A stretch of 63,099 nucleotides of DNA from positions 1 to 63,099 of the forward strand of contig CACZVE010000008.1 in assembly GCA_902784565.1 (NCBI GenBank), read 5' to 3'. The translations under genes were made by a program, and so were the position numbers. Origin of the DNA: an uncultured Prevotellaceae bacterium. Lineage in GTDB: Bacteria > Bacteroidota > Bacteroidia > Bacteroidales > Bacteroidaceae. The notes under the pieces are model-generated. The model saw only the letters and a program-made list of their open reading frames with translations, searched no databases and was not told the DNA's origin. Below, one piece after another: positions 1 through 11,507 of the stretch (positions are counted from its first letter, which is position 1; each line of letters starts with the position of its first letter).

Positions 1-215
1 ATCACTTCTGGCTCAGCCTTGAACTCTACCAGGCAGTAGAAACCTGTAGACTTCTTCTGAATAGCATAAGCCATCTTCTTCAATCCCCAGGCCTCTTCGG
101 AGATGATCTCTGCACCCTTATCGGTGAGGACCTTCTTGAATTTAGCGGCCGTTTCCTTCATCTGTTCATCAGACAAAACGGGAGTCAAAATGAAAACGGT
201 TTCGTATTGATTCAT
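1..215 (-). CDS. rpsF: 30S ribosomal protein S6, partial (C-terminus beyond window)
   Basis: This is the N-terminal part of ribosomal protein S6, which binds 16S rRNA with S18 in the small subunit platform. The reverse frame starts [18 protein letters not shown] and continues through [20 protein letters not shown], both typical of S6. About 71 codons are visible and the gene runs off the left edge. The ATG at 213-215 is the obvious start. In Bacteroidetes rpsF is usually followed by rpsR and rplI, which would lie outside the window. A good promoter sits about 50 nt upstream. Confidence 0.95.
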   Translation of the reverse strand, partial: MNQYETVFILTPVLSDEQMKETAAKFKKVLTDKGAEIISEEAWGLKKMAYAIQKKSTGFYCLVEFKAEPEV

Positions 216-261
216 ACTGAATTAAAAATGTTTATAAATGTTATTTTGCAAAATGCGGGTG

Positions 262-293
262 CAAAGGTACAAATATTAATTGAGAATTGACAA
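262..293 (-). promoter_or_regulatory. Bacteroidetes-type promoter of rpsF
   Basis: On the minus strand a -7 box TACCTTTG (262-269) follows a TTG (291-293) after 21 nt. This matches the Bacteroidetes sigma-ABfr consensus TTTG/TAnnTTTG. The TTG lies within a 7-nt repeat tract, so changes in the tract could alter the -33 region. Confidence 0.7.
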
Positions 294-312
294 TTGACAA
301 TTGATAATTAAC
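278..312. repeat. Heptanucleotide tract, AATTGAC type, five units
   Basis: Five consecutive 7-nt units are seen: AATTGAG, AATTGAC, AATTGAC, AATTGAT and AATTAAC. The tract lies between rpsF and the small membrane protein gene and overlaps the rpsF -33 region. It belongs to the 7-nt-period family found repeatedly in this window. Confidence 0.85.
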
Positions 313-329
313 CCAATCCTTAACAGTAT

Positions 330-512
330 TTAATACTTCTCGCCTGATTTTGTAAGTTTTACGTGGAGGATTATGCCTAAAACGATGATAATGAGACCTA
401 TTAGCAGTATGAGGTTACTCGACGTCCACCCTACCAGATAGGCTACAATCAAAAAGAGGGCGCCGATAATAACCAGCGCCACTCCTAATAATGTCCGGAT
501 CCTATTAGTCAT
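330..512 (-). CDS. Small two-helix membrane protein, unknown function
   Basis: This is a 60-residue protein starting MTNRIRTLLGVALVIIGALF, with two hydrophobic segments (about residues 7-25 and 29-50) and a short basic tail. The ATG at 510-512 lies inside the end of the response regulator gene (8-nt overlap), so it is probably translated by coupling as the last gene of the rprX-rprY unit. An upstream in-frame extension is possible but would lie entirely inside rprY. No family could be named. A role near the inner membrane with RprXY is only suggested by position. Confidence 0.6.
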   Translation of the reverse strand: MTNRIRTLLGVALVIIGALFLIVAYLVGWTSSNLILLIGLIIIVLGIILHVKLTKSGEKY

Positions 513-1206
513 TCTCTTCCGGCGTGATGAGTTTGTATCCCTTACCGTGGATATTGATGATCTCAATCTGCGGATCGTCCTTCAGATGCTTGCGCAGTTT
601 TGTGATGTAGACATCCATCGAACGGGCATTGAAATAATTGTCATCAATCCAGATGGTCTTCAGGGCGAAGTCACGCTGCAGGATCTCGTTGGCGTGGCTG
701 CAGAGCAGGGCCAACAGTTCGTTCTCCTTGGTGGTCAGTTTACGCTGCTCGTCACCGATGCAGAGCAGTTGTTTCTGCGTGTCGAAGGTGAACTGTCCGA
801 TATGATAGAGGGTTGACTCCTTGCTCTTCTTACCCTTGGTACGGCGCATGATAGCCTCAATACGGAACACCAGTTCCTCCATGGAGAAGGGTTTGGTGAT
901 ATAATCGTCGGCACCGATCTTGAAGCCTTCAAGGATGTCCTCCTTTAGCGTCTTGGCAGTGAGGAAGATGATGGGCACATCGACATTCGAGGTACGGATT
1001 TCCTGTGCCAAAGTGAAACCGTCCTTCTTGGGCATCATCACGTCGAGCACACAGATGTCGAACTTGCTCTTCAGAAAGGCTTTGTAACCAGCCTCACCAT
1101 CGGCACACAGTTCTGTTGCATAGCCTTTAGCCTGCAGATACTCACGGAGCAGCATTCCGAGGTTCTCGTCGTCCTCGCAAAGCAAGATTTTCAGTTTTTC
1201 GTCCAT
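505..1206 (-). CDS. rprY: OmpR-family response regulator, RprY-like
   Basis: This is a 233-residue DNA-binding response regulator. The receiver domain occupies residues 1-120. It has the acidic pocket EDD at 11-13, the phosphoacceptor Asp55 in CVLDVMMPKKDG, and the switch Thr and Lys in IIFLTAK and YITKPF. A winged-helix Trans_reg_C domain follows (about 135-230). The ATG at 1204-1206 is preferred over a TTG two codons upstream. It sits 38 nt downstream of its cognate kinase gene. The pair closely resembles RprX/RprY of Bacteroides. The target genes cannot be read from the sequence. Confidence 0.88.
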   Translation of the reverse strand: MDEKLKILLCEDDENLGMLLREYLQAKGYATELCADGEAGYKAFLKSKFDICVLDVMMPKKDGFTLAQEIRTSNVDVPIIFLTAKTLKEDILEGFKIGADDYITKPFSMEELVFRIEAIMRRTKGKKSKESTLYHIGQFTFDTQKQLLCIGDEQRKLTTKENELLALLCSHANEILQRDFALKTIWIDDNYFNARSMDVYITKLRKHLKDDPQIEIINIHGKGYKLITPEEND

Positions 1207-1244
1207 AATCAATTTCTATTTAAAATGTTAATACTATATTGAAT

Positions 1245-2807
1245 TCACTCGGTTGTTTCTTTCAGAATAGGCAGCGACACAGTGAAAGTAGTGCCCTTGC
1301 CGACTTCGCTCTCGCACTTGATATCACCCTCATGGAGGTTGATGATCTTCTTCACATAGGCGAGACCTAAACCGAAGCCTTTCACATCGTGCACATTACC
1401 AGTATGCACACGGTAGAACTTGTCGAAGATCTTCTTCACATTCTCCTTCTTGATGCCAAGACCCGTATCACGGATGCTGAAACACAGACGTTCCTTCTCG
1501 TTCCAGGTACGGATATAGAGGTCGAGCGGCTGATCCGGTTTACGGTATTTCACGGCATTGTCCAATAGATTGGTGATGGCGTTCTGGAAATGTACCTCAT
1601 CGACATAGATGGCAGAATCCACAGCCTCTATCTCCGTATAGATCTTACCACCCGTATGCTCCACACGTAGGGAGAAACTGGAGGCGATGTTTTCCAGAAG
1701 TTCATTCAAGTCGAGTTCCTTCTTCTTAAACGAAGCGGTCTTACGATCAAACATCGACATCTGCAACACCTTCTCCACCAGGAAGCGCAGGCGCTTCGAC
1801 TCGTCGTTGATGACCCCACCAAGATGTTTCAGCATGGCAGGTGACTTACCCACAGAATCGTCGTTGAGCATCTGTGCAGCCAGAGAGATACTGGAGATCG
1901 GGGTCTTCAGTTCGTGGGTCATATTGTTGATGAAGTCGTTCTTGATCTCTGAATAGCGTTTCTGACGGAAGATGACCACGATGGTAAAGACAAACGTAAT
2001 CAGCAGGACTATCGTAAAGATCATCGACGGAATCATGAAACGCACACTCGAGAAGATGTAGGAGTTCATGTCGGGGAAATGAATCCTCACCACACCCATC
2101 TTCGGCGAGGGGTCATTGTGGAAAAGCGTCTGGCTATAGGTGTACTCCTTTCCTTCATCCGTATAGTCCGGACAACGATAGACTTCCCGTCCGTCACTGG
2201 TCTCTACAGTGAAATGATAGGGAATATTGATACCATTGTTCTGCAGTTCCGCACGGATATCCTGATCGAGCATCTTAAAGTTGACACGTTCCCTTAATGG
2301 CTTATCGGAAGCGGTGTAGAGGATATTATAAACCACCTCGTCAAGCAGGGCCTTTTGATACACATATCGGTTACGGACAATTTCCTGCAAGGACTTTGAA
2401 GCCTCGGAGATACTGTTCTTATCTGTACGCAGGATCATGGCCTTAGGTACGTTGGCGGGTTTGATGGCAAAAGTCTTCAGTTCGAATGAAGAATAGACCG
2501 TACCATCATCGGCTGCCACCGCAAACTGATGGGCCTGTTTCACCGTACCGTCCAATCCGTCAACCATGACAGAGTCCTGTTTGAAAGCCCGACGCTCCGT
2601 TTCCTTGATGTCTTTTTCCAGATATCGCACGGTCTCGTTCATCTCAAGTTTGCGCGATGCCTGATAAAGACTACGGTTCACGGATTCGTCAAACTGTTCC
2701 TTCTTCATCTTCGCCATCTGCTCGATATAGGAAATCTGCAGCAGCAAAAGACCGATGAAGGCCAGTCCCATAATGGTTGCTATAATCCAAATTGTACTCT
2801 TTTTCAT
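1245..2807 (-). CDS. rprX: Sensor histidine kinase, RprX-like
   Basis: This is a 520-residue inner-membrane sensor kinase. It has an N-terminal transmembrane helix (about residues 6-25), a long periplasmic sensor region (about 26-255) and a second helix (about 258-282). A HisKA dimerisation domain follows, with phosphorylatable His298 in MTHELKTPISS. The HATPase domain shows an N box (NLLDNAVKY) and G boxes (DTGLGI and GFGLGL). It is followed directly by the response regulator and should phosphorylate it. The periplasmic ligand is not evident. Confidence 0.88.
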   Translation of the reverse strand: MKKSTIWIIATIMGLAFIGLLLLQISYIEQMAKMKKEQFDESVNRSLYQASRKLEMNETVRYLEKDIKETERRAFKQDSVMVDGLDGTVKQAHQFAVAADDGTVYSSFELKTFAIKPANVPKAMILRTDKNSISEASKSLQEIVRNRYVYQKALLDEVVYNILYTASDKPLRERVNFKMLDQDIRAELQNNGINIPYHFTVETSDGREVYRCPDYTDEGKEYTYSQTLFHNDPSPKMGVVRIHFPDMNSYIFSSVRFMIPSMIFTIVLLITFVFTIVVIFRQKRYSEIKNDFINNMTHELKTPISSISLAAQMLNDDSVGKSPAMLKHLGGVINDESKRLRFLVEKVLQMSMFDRKTASFKKKELDLNELLENIASSFSLRVEHTGGKIYTEIEAVDSAIYVDEVHFQNAITNLLDNAVKYRKPDQPLDLYIRTWNEKERLCFSIRDTGLGIKKENVKKIFDKFYRVHTGNVHDVKGFGLGLAYVKKIINLHEGDIKCESEVGKGTTFTVSLPILKETTE

Positions 2808-2829
2808 TGTCTCGTTTTCAATCTGGCAG

Positions 2830-2837
2830 CAAAGGTA
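2830..2837 (-). promoter_or_regulatory. Probable -7 box upstream of rprX
   Basis: TACCTTTG on the minus strand, 23 nt ahead of the rprX ATG, fits the Bacteroidetes TAnnTTTG box. No clear TTTG was found at the expected distance, so the call rests on the -7 box and position. Confidence 0.5.
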
Positions 2838-2954
2838 GTCAAATTCTTAAATACGAGACTTATTTTAGTTAATTATTTCTGTTAAATTTAACGATATTAA
2901 CAAAAATGAATTATTTTAATTCACCATTCTCATTCATCAAAGAAGTATCCGGTA

Positions 2955-2987
2955 CAAAAAAAGCCTTGCTTTATCGGCAAGGCTTTA
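2955..2987 (-). terminator. Rho-independent terminator after the secreted unknown
   Basis: On the minus strand the inverted arms AAAGCCTTGC and GCAAGGCTTT enclose a short loop and run into a string of T. It lies about 20 nt past the stop of the gene at 3009-3479 and separates it from rprX. Confidence 0.85.
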
Positions 2988-3008
2988 TAAGAAAATATCT
3001 CTTCGGCA

Positions 3009-3479
3009 TCATTCCGTGATGACCGAGAAAGTCAGTTTCTCATAACCCTCAAAGTCATCGAACTGTACTTGGAAGTTGGCATACACATAACGGTTTCCGC
3101 CTGTATTATGTGTCGCCTCGATGGAATTACTCTTAGCCAACGCATTCAGGATCTGATTATAAATCACTTTATCGTTCTTCTCATCAGCAATCTGAATGGC
3201 CATAGACGTCACCACCCCACCCTCAATCTTGTAGGTATAGTCGCCTGCGGCGTACAATTGGAAGTTATCTGTCTCGAGAATTGTCTCCAGTTCTCCAACC
3301 TTCTCCACCAGTTCATCGTATGTCAGATTGACGTGATTGATCGGCTCACGGTTCTCATCCAATTTGATATAGGTGGTATCAACGTCCTCCTTACCGGCGA
3401 CGTTCTCTGCTGCATTCATTGATAGTGTACCAACGAGGAGCATCATCCCCATAAGTACCATTTTCCTTATATCTTTCAT
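3009..3479 (-). CDS. Secreted hypothetical protein
   Basis: This is a 156-residue protein with a clear Sec signal peptide (MKDIRKMVLMGMMLLVGTLS, cleavage probable after NAA about residue 24). The remainder is soluble, acidic and without cysteines. It contains a short helical stretch around LTYDELVEKVGELETIL and several beta-like segments. No domain family was recognised. It is monocistronic, with its own promoter and terminator. It is probably periplasmic or secreted. Its function is unknown. Confidence 0.75.
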   Translation of the reverse strand: MKDIRKMVLMGMMLLVGTLSMNAAENVAGKEDVDTTYIKLDENREPINHVNLTYDELVEKVGELETILETDNFQLYAAGDYTYKIEGGVVTSMAIQIADEKNDKVIYNQILNALAKSNSIEATHNTGGNRYVYANFQVQFDDFEGYEKLTFSVITE

Positions 3480-3504
3480 CTCTTTCTTCGTTATAAAACC
3501 GGTG

Positions 3505-3535
3505 CAAAGATAGTAATTCTACAGATATCCACCAA
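3505..3535 (-). promoter_or_regulatory. Promoter of the secreted unknown
   Basis: On the minus strand TTG (3533-3535) is followed after 20 nt by TATCTTTG (3505-3512), a full Bacteroidetes promoter. It lies 26 nt ahead of the ATG at 3479. Confidence 0.7.
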
Positions 3536-3592
3536 CGATTTGCTACTTAAAAATTACAAAAATGGGGAAAACAATGCGCTTTTTGACAAAAA

Positions 3593-3632
3593 TCAACCCC
3601 TTTGTGGTAGCAAGTTGCCACAAAGGGGTTGA
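3593..3632 (-). terminator. Terminator of the regulator/beta-galactosidase unit
   Basis: A perfect 15-bp inverted repeat (TCAACCCCTTTGTGG and its complement) with a 10-nt loop lies 23 nt past the beta-galactosidase stop. On the minus strand it is followed by a T-rich stretch. Confidence 0.85.
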
Positions 3633-3654
3633 TGAAACAGAACATTTTAATAGT

Positions 3655-6780
<3,126 letters not shown>

Positions 6781-9700
6781 TTATCCTTTATATTCCGTCG
6801 GGGTGACACCGAACTGTTTCTTGAACACCACAGAGAAATGGCTCTGCGTACTGAAGCCGCACTTGTCTGCAATCTCCGAGACGGTATATTTGCCGCTCTT
6901 CAGAAGTTCCGCCGCACGGTTGAGTTTGTAGGTGCGGAAGAAGTTACTGGGTGTCTCACCCGTCAGACCCTTGATCTTGTAGTAGAGTTTGGTACGCGAG
7001 ATCAGCAACAGTTTGGTAATACGCGTCACGTCGAGTTCGGAGTTCGAGAGTTCCTCCTCCATCAGTTTGTAGAGTTCCTCCATGAAATGTTTATCCTGTC
7101 CGCTCAGGGCATTATCGACACCTTCCTCCTCGGTGGTCGTGGCCTTGGTGAGCAGTTTGCGCACCCGCTCACGGTTCTTCAGTTGTGACTGGATAAGAGC
7201 CGAAAGCACGGCGGGATCAAAAGGCTTGGTGACGTATGCGTCAGCACCGACGCTCAGTCCTTCCACCTGATTCTCGGCAGTGATCTTCGCCGTGACAAGA
7301 ATGACGGGGATATGACTGAGTTGGATGTCCTGTTTGATCTCCTGACAGAGTTCGTAGCCGTCCTTGCCGGGCATGGCTACATCGGAGAGCACGAGGTTGG
7401 GTTCCTCGGCACGCATCTCGTCGAGGGCGGTGTCGGCATCAAGACAGGTGATAAGACGGTAGTCCTTGGCAAAGAGCAGCCGCATGTAGTTGATGATCTC
7501 CGTGTCGTCATCGACGATAAGGATCGTCGGACGATCATCCTCCGAGGATTCTTGTTGGAGGGGATTTGAAATCCCCGACTCACGGGATGCGAATTGCAAA
7601 TCCGCATCAACAGCCAGAGTTTTATCTCCTTCCAGCGGACGACGTTCTTCGTCGGTATAAGCCGTTTCTGTCATCGGCCAGACGAAGGTAAAGACAGCCC
7701 CACTACCCTCTTCACGGTTATCGACAGTGAGTGTACCGTGGTGCAGTTCAGCCAGACGACGGGAATAGTAAAGTCCGATACCCGTCCCATAATTCACAAT
7801 CGCCTTCGTCTGGTTGTCGAGTTGATAGTAACGCTTGAAGATATTCTCTTTCTGATCCTCTGGGATGCCCTTGCCCGTATCGGCAACGGATACCTTCACC
7901 TGGTCGCCAGAGACATCAAGCGACACGTCGATACGTCCACCACGGGGTGTAAACTTCAGGGCGTTGGAAAGCAGATTGGAGACGATCTTCTCTAATTTGT
8001 CACCGTCCGTCCACGCTATCAGCGGCTCCTCCATGCCGAGGCGGTAAATGGTAACACCTTTCTCCTTCGCATTAAACTCAAAAATGTCGCAGATTTTGTT
8101 GAGGGCCTTCACCACGTCAGTCTGTTCAACACTCAGACGCAACGTATCGTTCTCGAGTTTGTTGAAGTCCATGAGTTGGTTCACGAGTTTGAACATCCGC
8201 TGGATACTCCTTTGGGCCACGCTGAGCAGTCCCTTGTCTTCGCCACTGAGATTGTCGCTCTTCACCAGTTGACCTACGGGTCCTGCAATCATCGTCAACG
8301 GCGTGCGGAACTCATGGGCGATATTCGCAAAGAAACTCATGTTCATCTGGTTGGTACGGAGTTCCTGTTCCTTCTCCATCTGCGCCTGACGGGCTGCACG
8401 ACGGGCTGCCACCACGCGCCGGGCATTGCGGTAGAGATACCATGCCAGAGCCGAGGCCAGGGCGATATAGATGAGCCACGCCCACCAGGAATAGGCAGGA
8501 GCCGGTGCAACGACAACCCGGAGCGTACGCTCATCGGATATAATCTCGTCGCTGGTATCATCGGTGGCTTTCACGCGGAAAGTATAATGTCCTGACGGCA
8601 GGTTGGCGTAACTGGCAGTATGGGTGTTACCCGCATCAATCCAGTCGCGGTCAAAGCCGTCCATCTTATAATAATAATGTACGCGTTCATACTCCCCAAA
8701 GTCGAGGGCGGTAAACGAAAGACTGAAACTATTCTCGTTGTGGTTGAGTCTTACCTCCCGACAACTGTCGAGCATCGCCGCGATGGGGCCGTCAACCGAC
8801 GGTCGGACGAGTTGGTTGTGTACTTTCAGGTCGCAGAAACGGATGGGAATCTGTTGGAGCGTGTCGATGTCGGCGGGATTGAACATAGTGATGCCCTCCG
8901 TACTGCCAAACACCAGACTGCCATTTGGCAACTGACATGAGGCGCGGTCTACGAACTCATCGCCACCGATGCCATCAGCCTTGTAAAGTGAGGTGATACG
9001 TCCCGTCTTACGATCCCAGCGGTTCAGGCCCTTCATCGTACTGATCCAGACGTTCCCCTGACGGTCTTCCTCAATGCTCCCCACATCCGAGCAGGACAGT
9101 CCGGCGATGCGCGTCATCTCGTTGGTCTTCAGATCATAACGCAACAGACCGTTGCTCACGGTACCGATCCACACGTCGCCCTTCGAATCCTGCAACATAT
9201 CGGTGGGGATATAGACACTGCGGCGGATACACTGGTCGAGCGTCGGGATATTGAGTTCGCTGAACTTCCCCGTCTGCGGATTCAGGCGCACAATCTTCTG
9301 GTAGAAGGCAGAGACGAGCATCTGACCGTCGTTAAGTTTCAGCAACGAGGGGATGAAACAGAAGTCGGCATTGAACACCTGACGGGCGACAGGTTCACCT
9401 GTCAGCGGGAAGCCGATAAGACTATTGGTACTGGTGGAAGCCCACACCGTACCGTCGTCGGTCTGTTCGAAGTCCATCACGGCAAGCGCAGGTGTCTGAC
9501 TGAGGATGGCGAGCCGTCCGCCCTGATAGCGACACTTCAGCACGACACTGCCAACAGACAGCCACAGATAACCATCACGGTCACAGAAGATATGCGTCAC
9601 CGCATTTTTCTGTTCTCCGGCAGGCAGTCCTTCGAGGGGAATAGCCTCGGCTTTCTGCGTGTCGGTGTGATAGACGAACAGTCCTTTGAGCAGCGTGGAT

Positions 9701-10806
9701 ATCCAGAGGTTCTGCAGTCGGTCCATCGCCACGGCGAGCACGTTGGAGTGGTCGATGACGCGGTTCAGGTAGTTGTCCGAGCCACCAAACTTCTCCTTAT
9801 AGTAATAGTCGGCGAAGAGTCCCTTGTCGTAGGTGCCGAGCCAGACGTTCTTCCGCGAATCCTGGAACACCAGTGTCACTAAGGCGTCGGGCACAGGCAG
9901 CGTGAGGCCCGTATCACCCTCGCCATAAAGGGTTTGCGCCAGCAGGTTCAGTTCGAACATGCCGTTCTTCGAGGTGCTGAGCAGGATGGTATTGTCTTCC
10001 AGGAGCCGTGCGGCCTGTATGATACTGCCATGCGCCGTAAGTCTTGCCTCCATCACAGGGTCGAGCGGCACCAGTTGCTGCGACTTCGTATCGAAGAGCA
10101 CGATATTCCCGTAGCCCGAGAGGATCATCAACCCGTTGGAAAGCATCTCGGAGTAGAAGTAATATTGGTTGCCGAGGGGTATCTCCTTCTTCAGTTTGAA
10201 CGACGAACTGTCGTAGATCATCAGCCGCTGACTCTCTGTGATCAGCAACTGGTCGGCGGCATCGATGATGCAGTTGCCCCACGTCCACTGTCCCCCACTC
10301 CGCTGACACTGGATGATGGGATGGAAGGCCTGCAGACCGTCATCATAGACCAACACCTCCGTACCATTATAGACGTAGATACGCCCCTTGCTGTCCTCGA
10401 TAAGTTTCTGGGTGTTCAGGTTCGAGGTCTTCACGTCGATACGCTCGAAGCAGTCCTTGCGGGTATATCGGCAGACGCCGTTGACGGTGGCCACCCAGAG
10501 ACGTCCGCGCCGGTCGCAGAGGATGTCCTTGATCTGGTTGTCGGGCAGTCCCATCGTGTCGTCGGCACAGAAATACTGGTGATACTCATGTCCGTCGTAG
10601 CGGTTCAGTCCACGGAACGTACCAATCCAGAGTTGTCCGGAGGCATCCTCGGCGATGCACTGCACGCGACTGTTCGACAGTTCCTGCGCCACCACGAATC
10701 CCTGTGTCTCGTCCTTATCCAACTGTTGCGGCGGCTCCGTCTTCCGACATCCGGAAAATGTCAGTACCAGCATCAGCAGGGTGATGATCTTCGTCTTGTT
10801 TGTCAT
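6781..10806 (-). CDS. Hybrid two-component system regulator (HTCS)
   Basis: This 1341-residue one-protein two-component system should sense a glycan fragment and switch on the adjacent locus. An N-terminal export signal ends in FSGC, a possible lipobox. Two-bladed-propeller repeats follow (Reg_prop, about 30-690, with repeated DSKGDVWIGT-type motifs), then a Y_Y_Y domain (about 700-765) and a transmembrane helix (about 770-792). The HisKA domain has His831 in AHEFRTPLTM, followed by HATPase. A receiver domain carries Asp1142 in LVLSDVAMPGKDG. The C-terminus is an AraC-type helix-turn-helix (about 1240-1341). The first ATG at 10804-10806 is used; a TTG four codons upstream is less likely. All key residues are present. 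Confidence 0.93.
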   Translation of the reverse strand: MTNKTKIITLLMLVLTFSGCRKTEPPQQLDKDETQGFVVAQELSNSRVQCIAEDASGQLWIGTFRGLNRYDGHEYHQYFCADDTMGLPDNQIKDILCDRRGRLWVATVNGVCRYTRKDCFERIDVKTSNLNTQKLIEDSKGRIYVYNGTEVLVYDDGLQAFHPIIQCQRSGGQWTWGNCIIDAADQLLITESQRLMIYDSSSFKLKKEIPLGNQYYFYSEMLSNGLMILSGYGNIVLFDTKSQQLVPLDPVMEARLTAHGSIIQAARLLEDNTILLSTSKNGMFELNLLAQTLYGEGDTGLTLPVPDALVTLVFQDSRKNVWLGTYDKGLFADYYYKEKFGGSDNYLNRVIDHSNVLAVAMDRLQNLWISTLLKGLFVYHTDTQKAEAIPLEGLPAGEQKNAVTHIFCDRDGYLWLSVGSVVLKCRYQGGRLAILSQTPALAVMDFEQTDDGTVWASTSTNSLIGFPLTGEPVARQVFNADFCFIPSLLKLNDGQMLVSAFYQKIVRLNPQTGKFSELNIPTLDQCIRRSVYIPTDMLQDSKGDVWIGTVSNGLLRYDLKTNEMTRIAGLSCSDVGSIEEDRQGNVWISTMKGLNRWDRKTGRITSLYKADGIGGDEFVDRASCQLPNGSLVFGSTEGITMFNPADIDTLQQIPIRFCDLKVHNQLVRPSVDGPIAAMLDSCREVRLNHNENSFSLSFTALDFGEYERVHYYYKMDGFDRDWIDAGNTHTASYANLPSGHYTFRVKATDDTSDEIISDERTLRVVVAPAPAYSWWAWLIYIALASALAWYLYRNARRVVAARRAARQAQMEKEQELRTNQMNMSFFANIAHEFRTPLTMIAGPVGQLVKSDNLSGEDKGLLSVAQRSIQRMFKLVNQLMDFNKLENDTLRLSVEQTDVVKALNKICDIFEFNAKEKGVTIYRLGMEEPLIAWTDGDKLEKIVSNLLSNALKFTPRGGRIDVSLDVSGDQVKVSVADTGKGIPEDQKENIFKRYYQLDNQTKAIVNYGTGIGLYYSRRLAELHHGTLTVDNREEGSGAVFTFVWPMTETAYTDEERRPLEGDKTLAVDADLQFASRESGISNPLQQESSEDDRPTILIVDDDTEIINYMRLLFAKDYRLITCLDADTALDEMRAEEPNLVLSDVAMPGKDGYELCQEIKQDIQLSHIPVILVTAKITAENQVEGLSVGADAYVTKPFDPAVLSALIQSQLKNRERVRKLLTKATTTEEEGVDNALSGQDKHFMEELYKLMEEELSNSELDVTRITKLLLISRTKLYYKIKGLTGETPSNFFRTYKLNRAAELLKSGKYTVSEIADKCGFSTQSHFSVVFKKQFGVTPTEYKG

Positions 10807-10826
10807 TGTTAGTCGCAATTTGGGGG

Positions 10827-10834
10827 CGAAGTTA
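10827..10834 (-). promoter_or_regulatory. Weak candidate -7 box upstream of the HTCS gene
   Basis: TAACTTCG on the minus strand, 21 nt ahead of the HTCS ATG, differs from TAnnTTTG by one base. No good -33 element is visible. A weak constitutive promoter would suit a sensor gene, but support is thin. Confidence 0.3.
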
Positions 10835-11011
10835 CGAAAAAATCTCGAAATTTCCGCATTTTTTCGATGAAATTTGCGGGAAATAAAAAAAACAATCGGG
10901 ACTCCCGCGTTGATGTGAGCCTCGATTCTTTTTGTGCTACTGGTCGGTGTCGGCTCCGTTCGATGAACCGAAGTTGTGATTTTCGGAATTCATTCTGTTG
11001 ATTATATCTCC

Positions 11012-11249
11012 AAAAATATATTCCCATAAATTTTTGGGAATATTTTAAGGATGGAAAATATTTAGTTTTGAATCAAATCATTATATTTTTGATTCAAAAT
11101 ATACAATTTTGTAGAATAGGAATATATTTTCATTTAAAAATATTTAGATTTGTATCAAATTATTATATTCAAATACTAAAAAATATTCCCATTATTTTGG
11201 GGGAATATATTTTAGATTCTAAAAATATAGATTTGTATCAAGGGATTAT
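11012..11249. repeat. AT-rich array of three degenerate ~83-bp units with palindromes
   Basis: The divergent 0.7-kb gap between HTCS and the protease gene holds an AT-rich block. AAATATTTAG-type motifs followed by TTTGTATCAA or TTTGAATCAA start at about 11055, 11138 and 11222, giving a period near 83 nt. Hairpins of the form ATATTCCC...GGGAATAT occur at 11016-11042 and 11181-11208. A perfect 12-bp inverted repeat, TTTTGAATCAAA/TTTGATTCAAAA, lies at 11066-11077 and 11088-11099. No reading frame explains it. It may be a regulatory or protein-binding region, or a decayed repeat element. Confidence 0.7.
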
Positions 11250-11327
11250 TTTCTGACCTCGGAATGATGCGATAAAATTTCCGATATGCTCCTCACTGGG
11301 TGTTATCGGCGTTTTTTTGTTACTTTC

Positions 11328-11359
11328 TTTGGTATTTTGCCAAATTTGCACTATCTTTG
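11328..11359 (+). promoter_or_regulatory. Promoter upstream of the C10 protease
   Basis: TTTG (11328-11331), a 20-nt spacer and TATCTTTG (11352-11359) form a near-perfect Bacteroidetes promoter. The start of transcription would fall near 11366, leaving a leader of about 140 nt before the protease ATG. The leader crosses a gene remnant. Confidence 0.75.
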
Positions 11360-11387
11360 CACACTGACAAACTACAAAAGGATATAT

Positions 11388-11477
11388 GAGCAAAGACATC
11401 CTACGACGTTTGACGATGGTGTCAAGCAAAACGACGACCTCACCATGCTGGGCTTCCGTGTGTCCATATCAGAGTAA
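11388..11477 (+). pseudogene. Possible remnant of a SpoIIE/PP2C-type phosphatase C-terminus
   Basis: The frame ending at 11477 reads EQRHPTTFDDGVKQNDDLTM followed by LGFRVSISE and a stop. The pattern DDG-x-x-QxDDLTML resembles the C-terminal end of SpoIIE-family protein phosphatases, where the last acidic residues bind metal. Only about 30 residues remain and nothing related lies upstream. The piece lies inside the leader of the protease gene. An overlapping 39-codon ATG frame starting at 11386 in another phase has no recognisable content. The match is from memory of the family motif, so confidence is low. Confidence 0.35.
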
Positions 11478-11507
11478 CACATATGTAATTATGGATATAA
11501 TATAAAA

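Noticed and set aside
11386-11505. A 39-codon leader peptide upstream of the C10 protease
   Set aside because: The ATG frame has no ribosome-site evidence or family match, and another frame of the same DNA looks like a phosphatase remnant.
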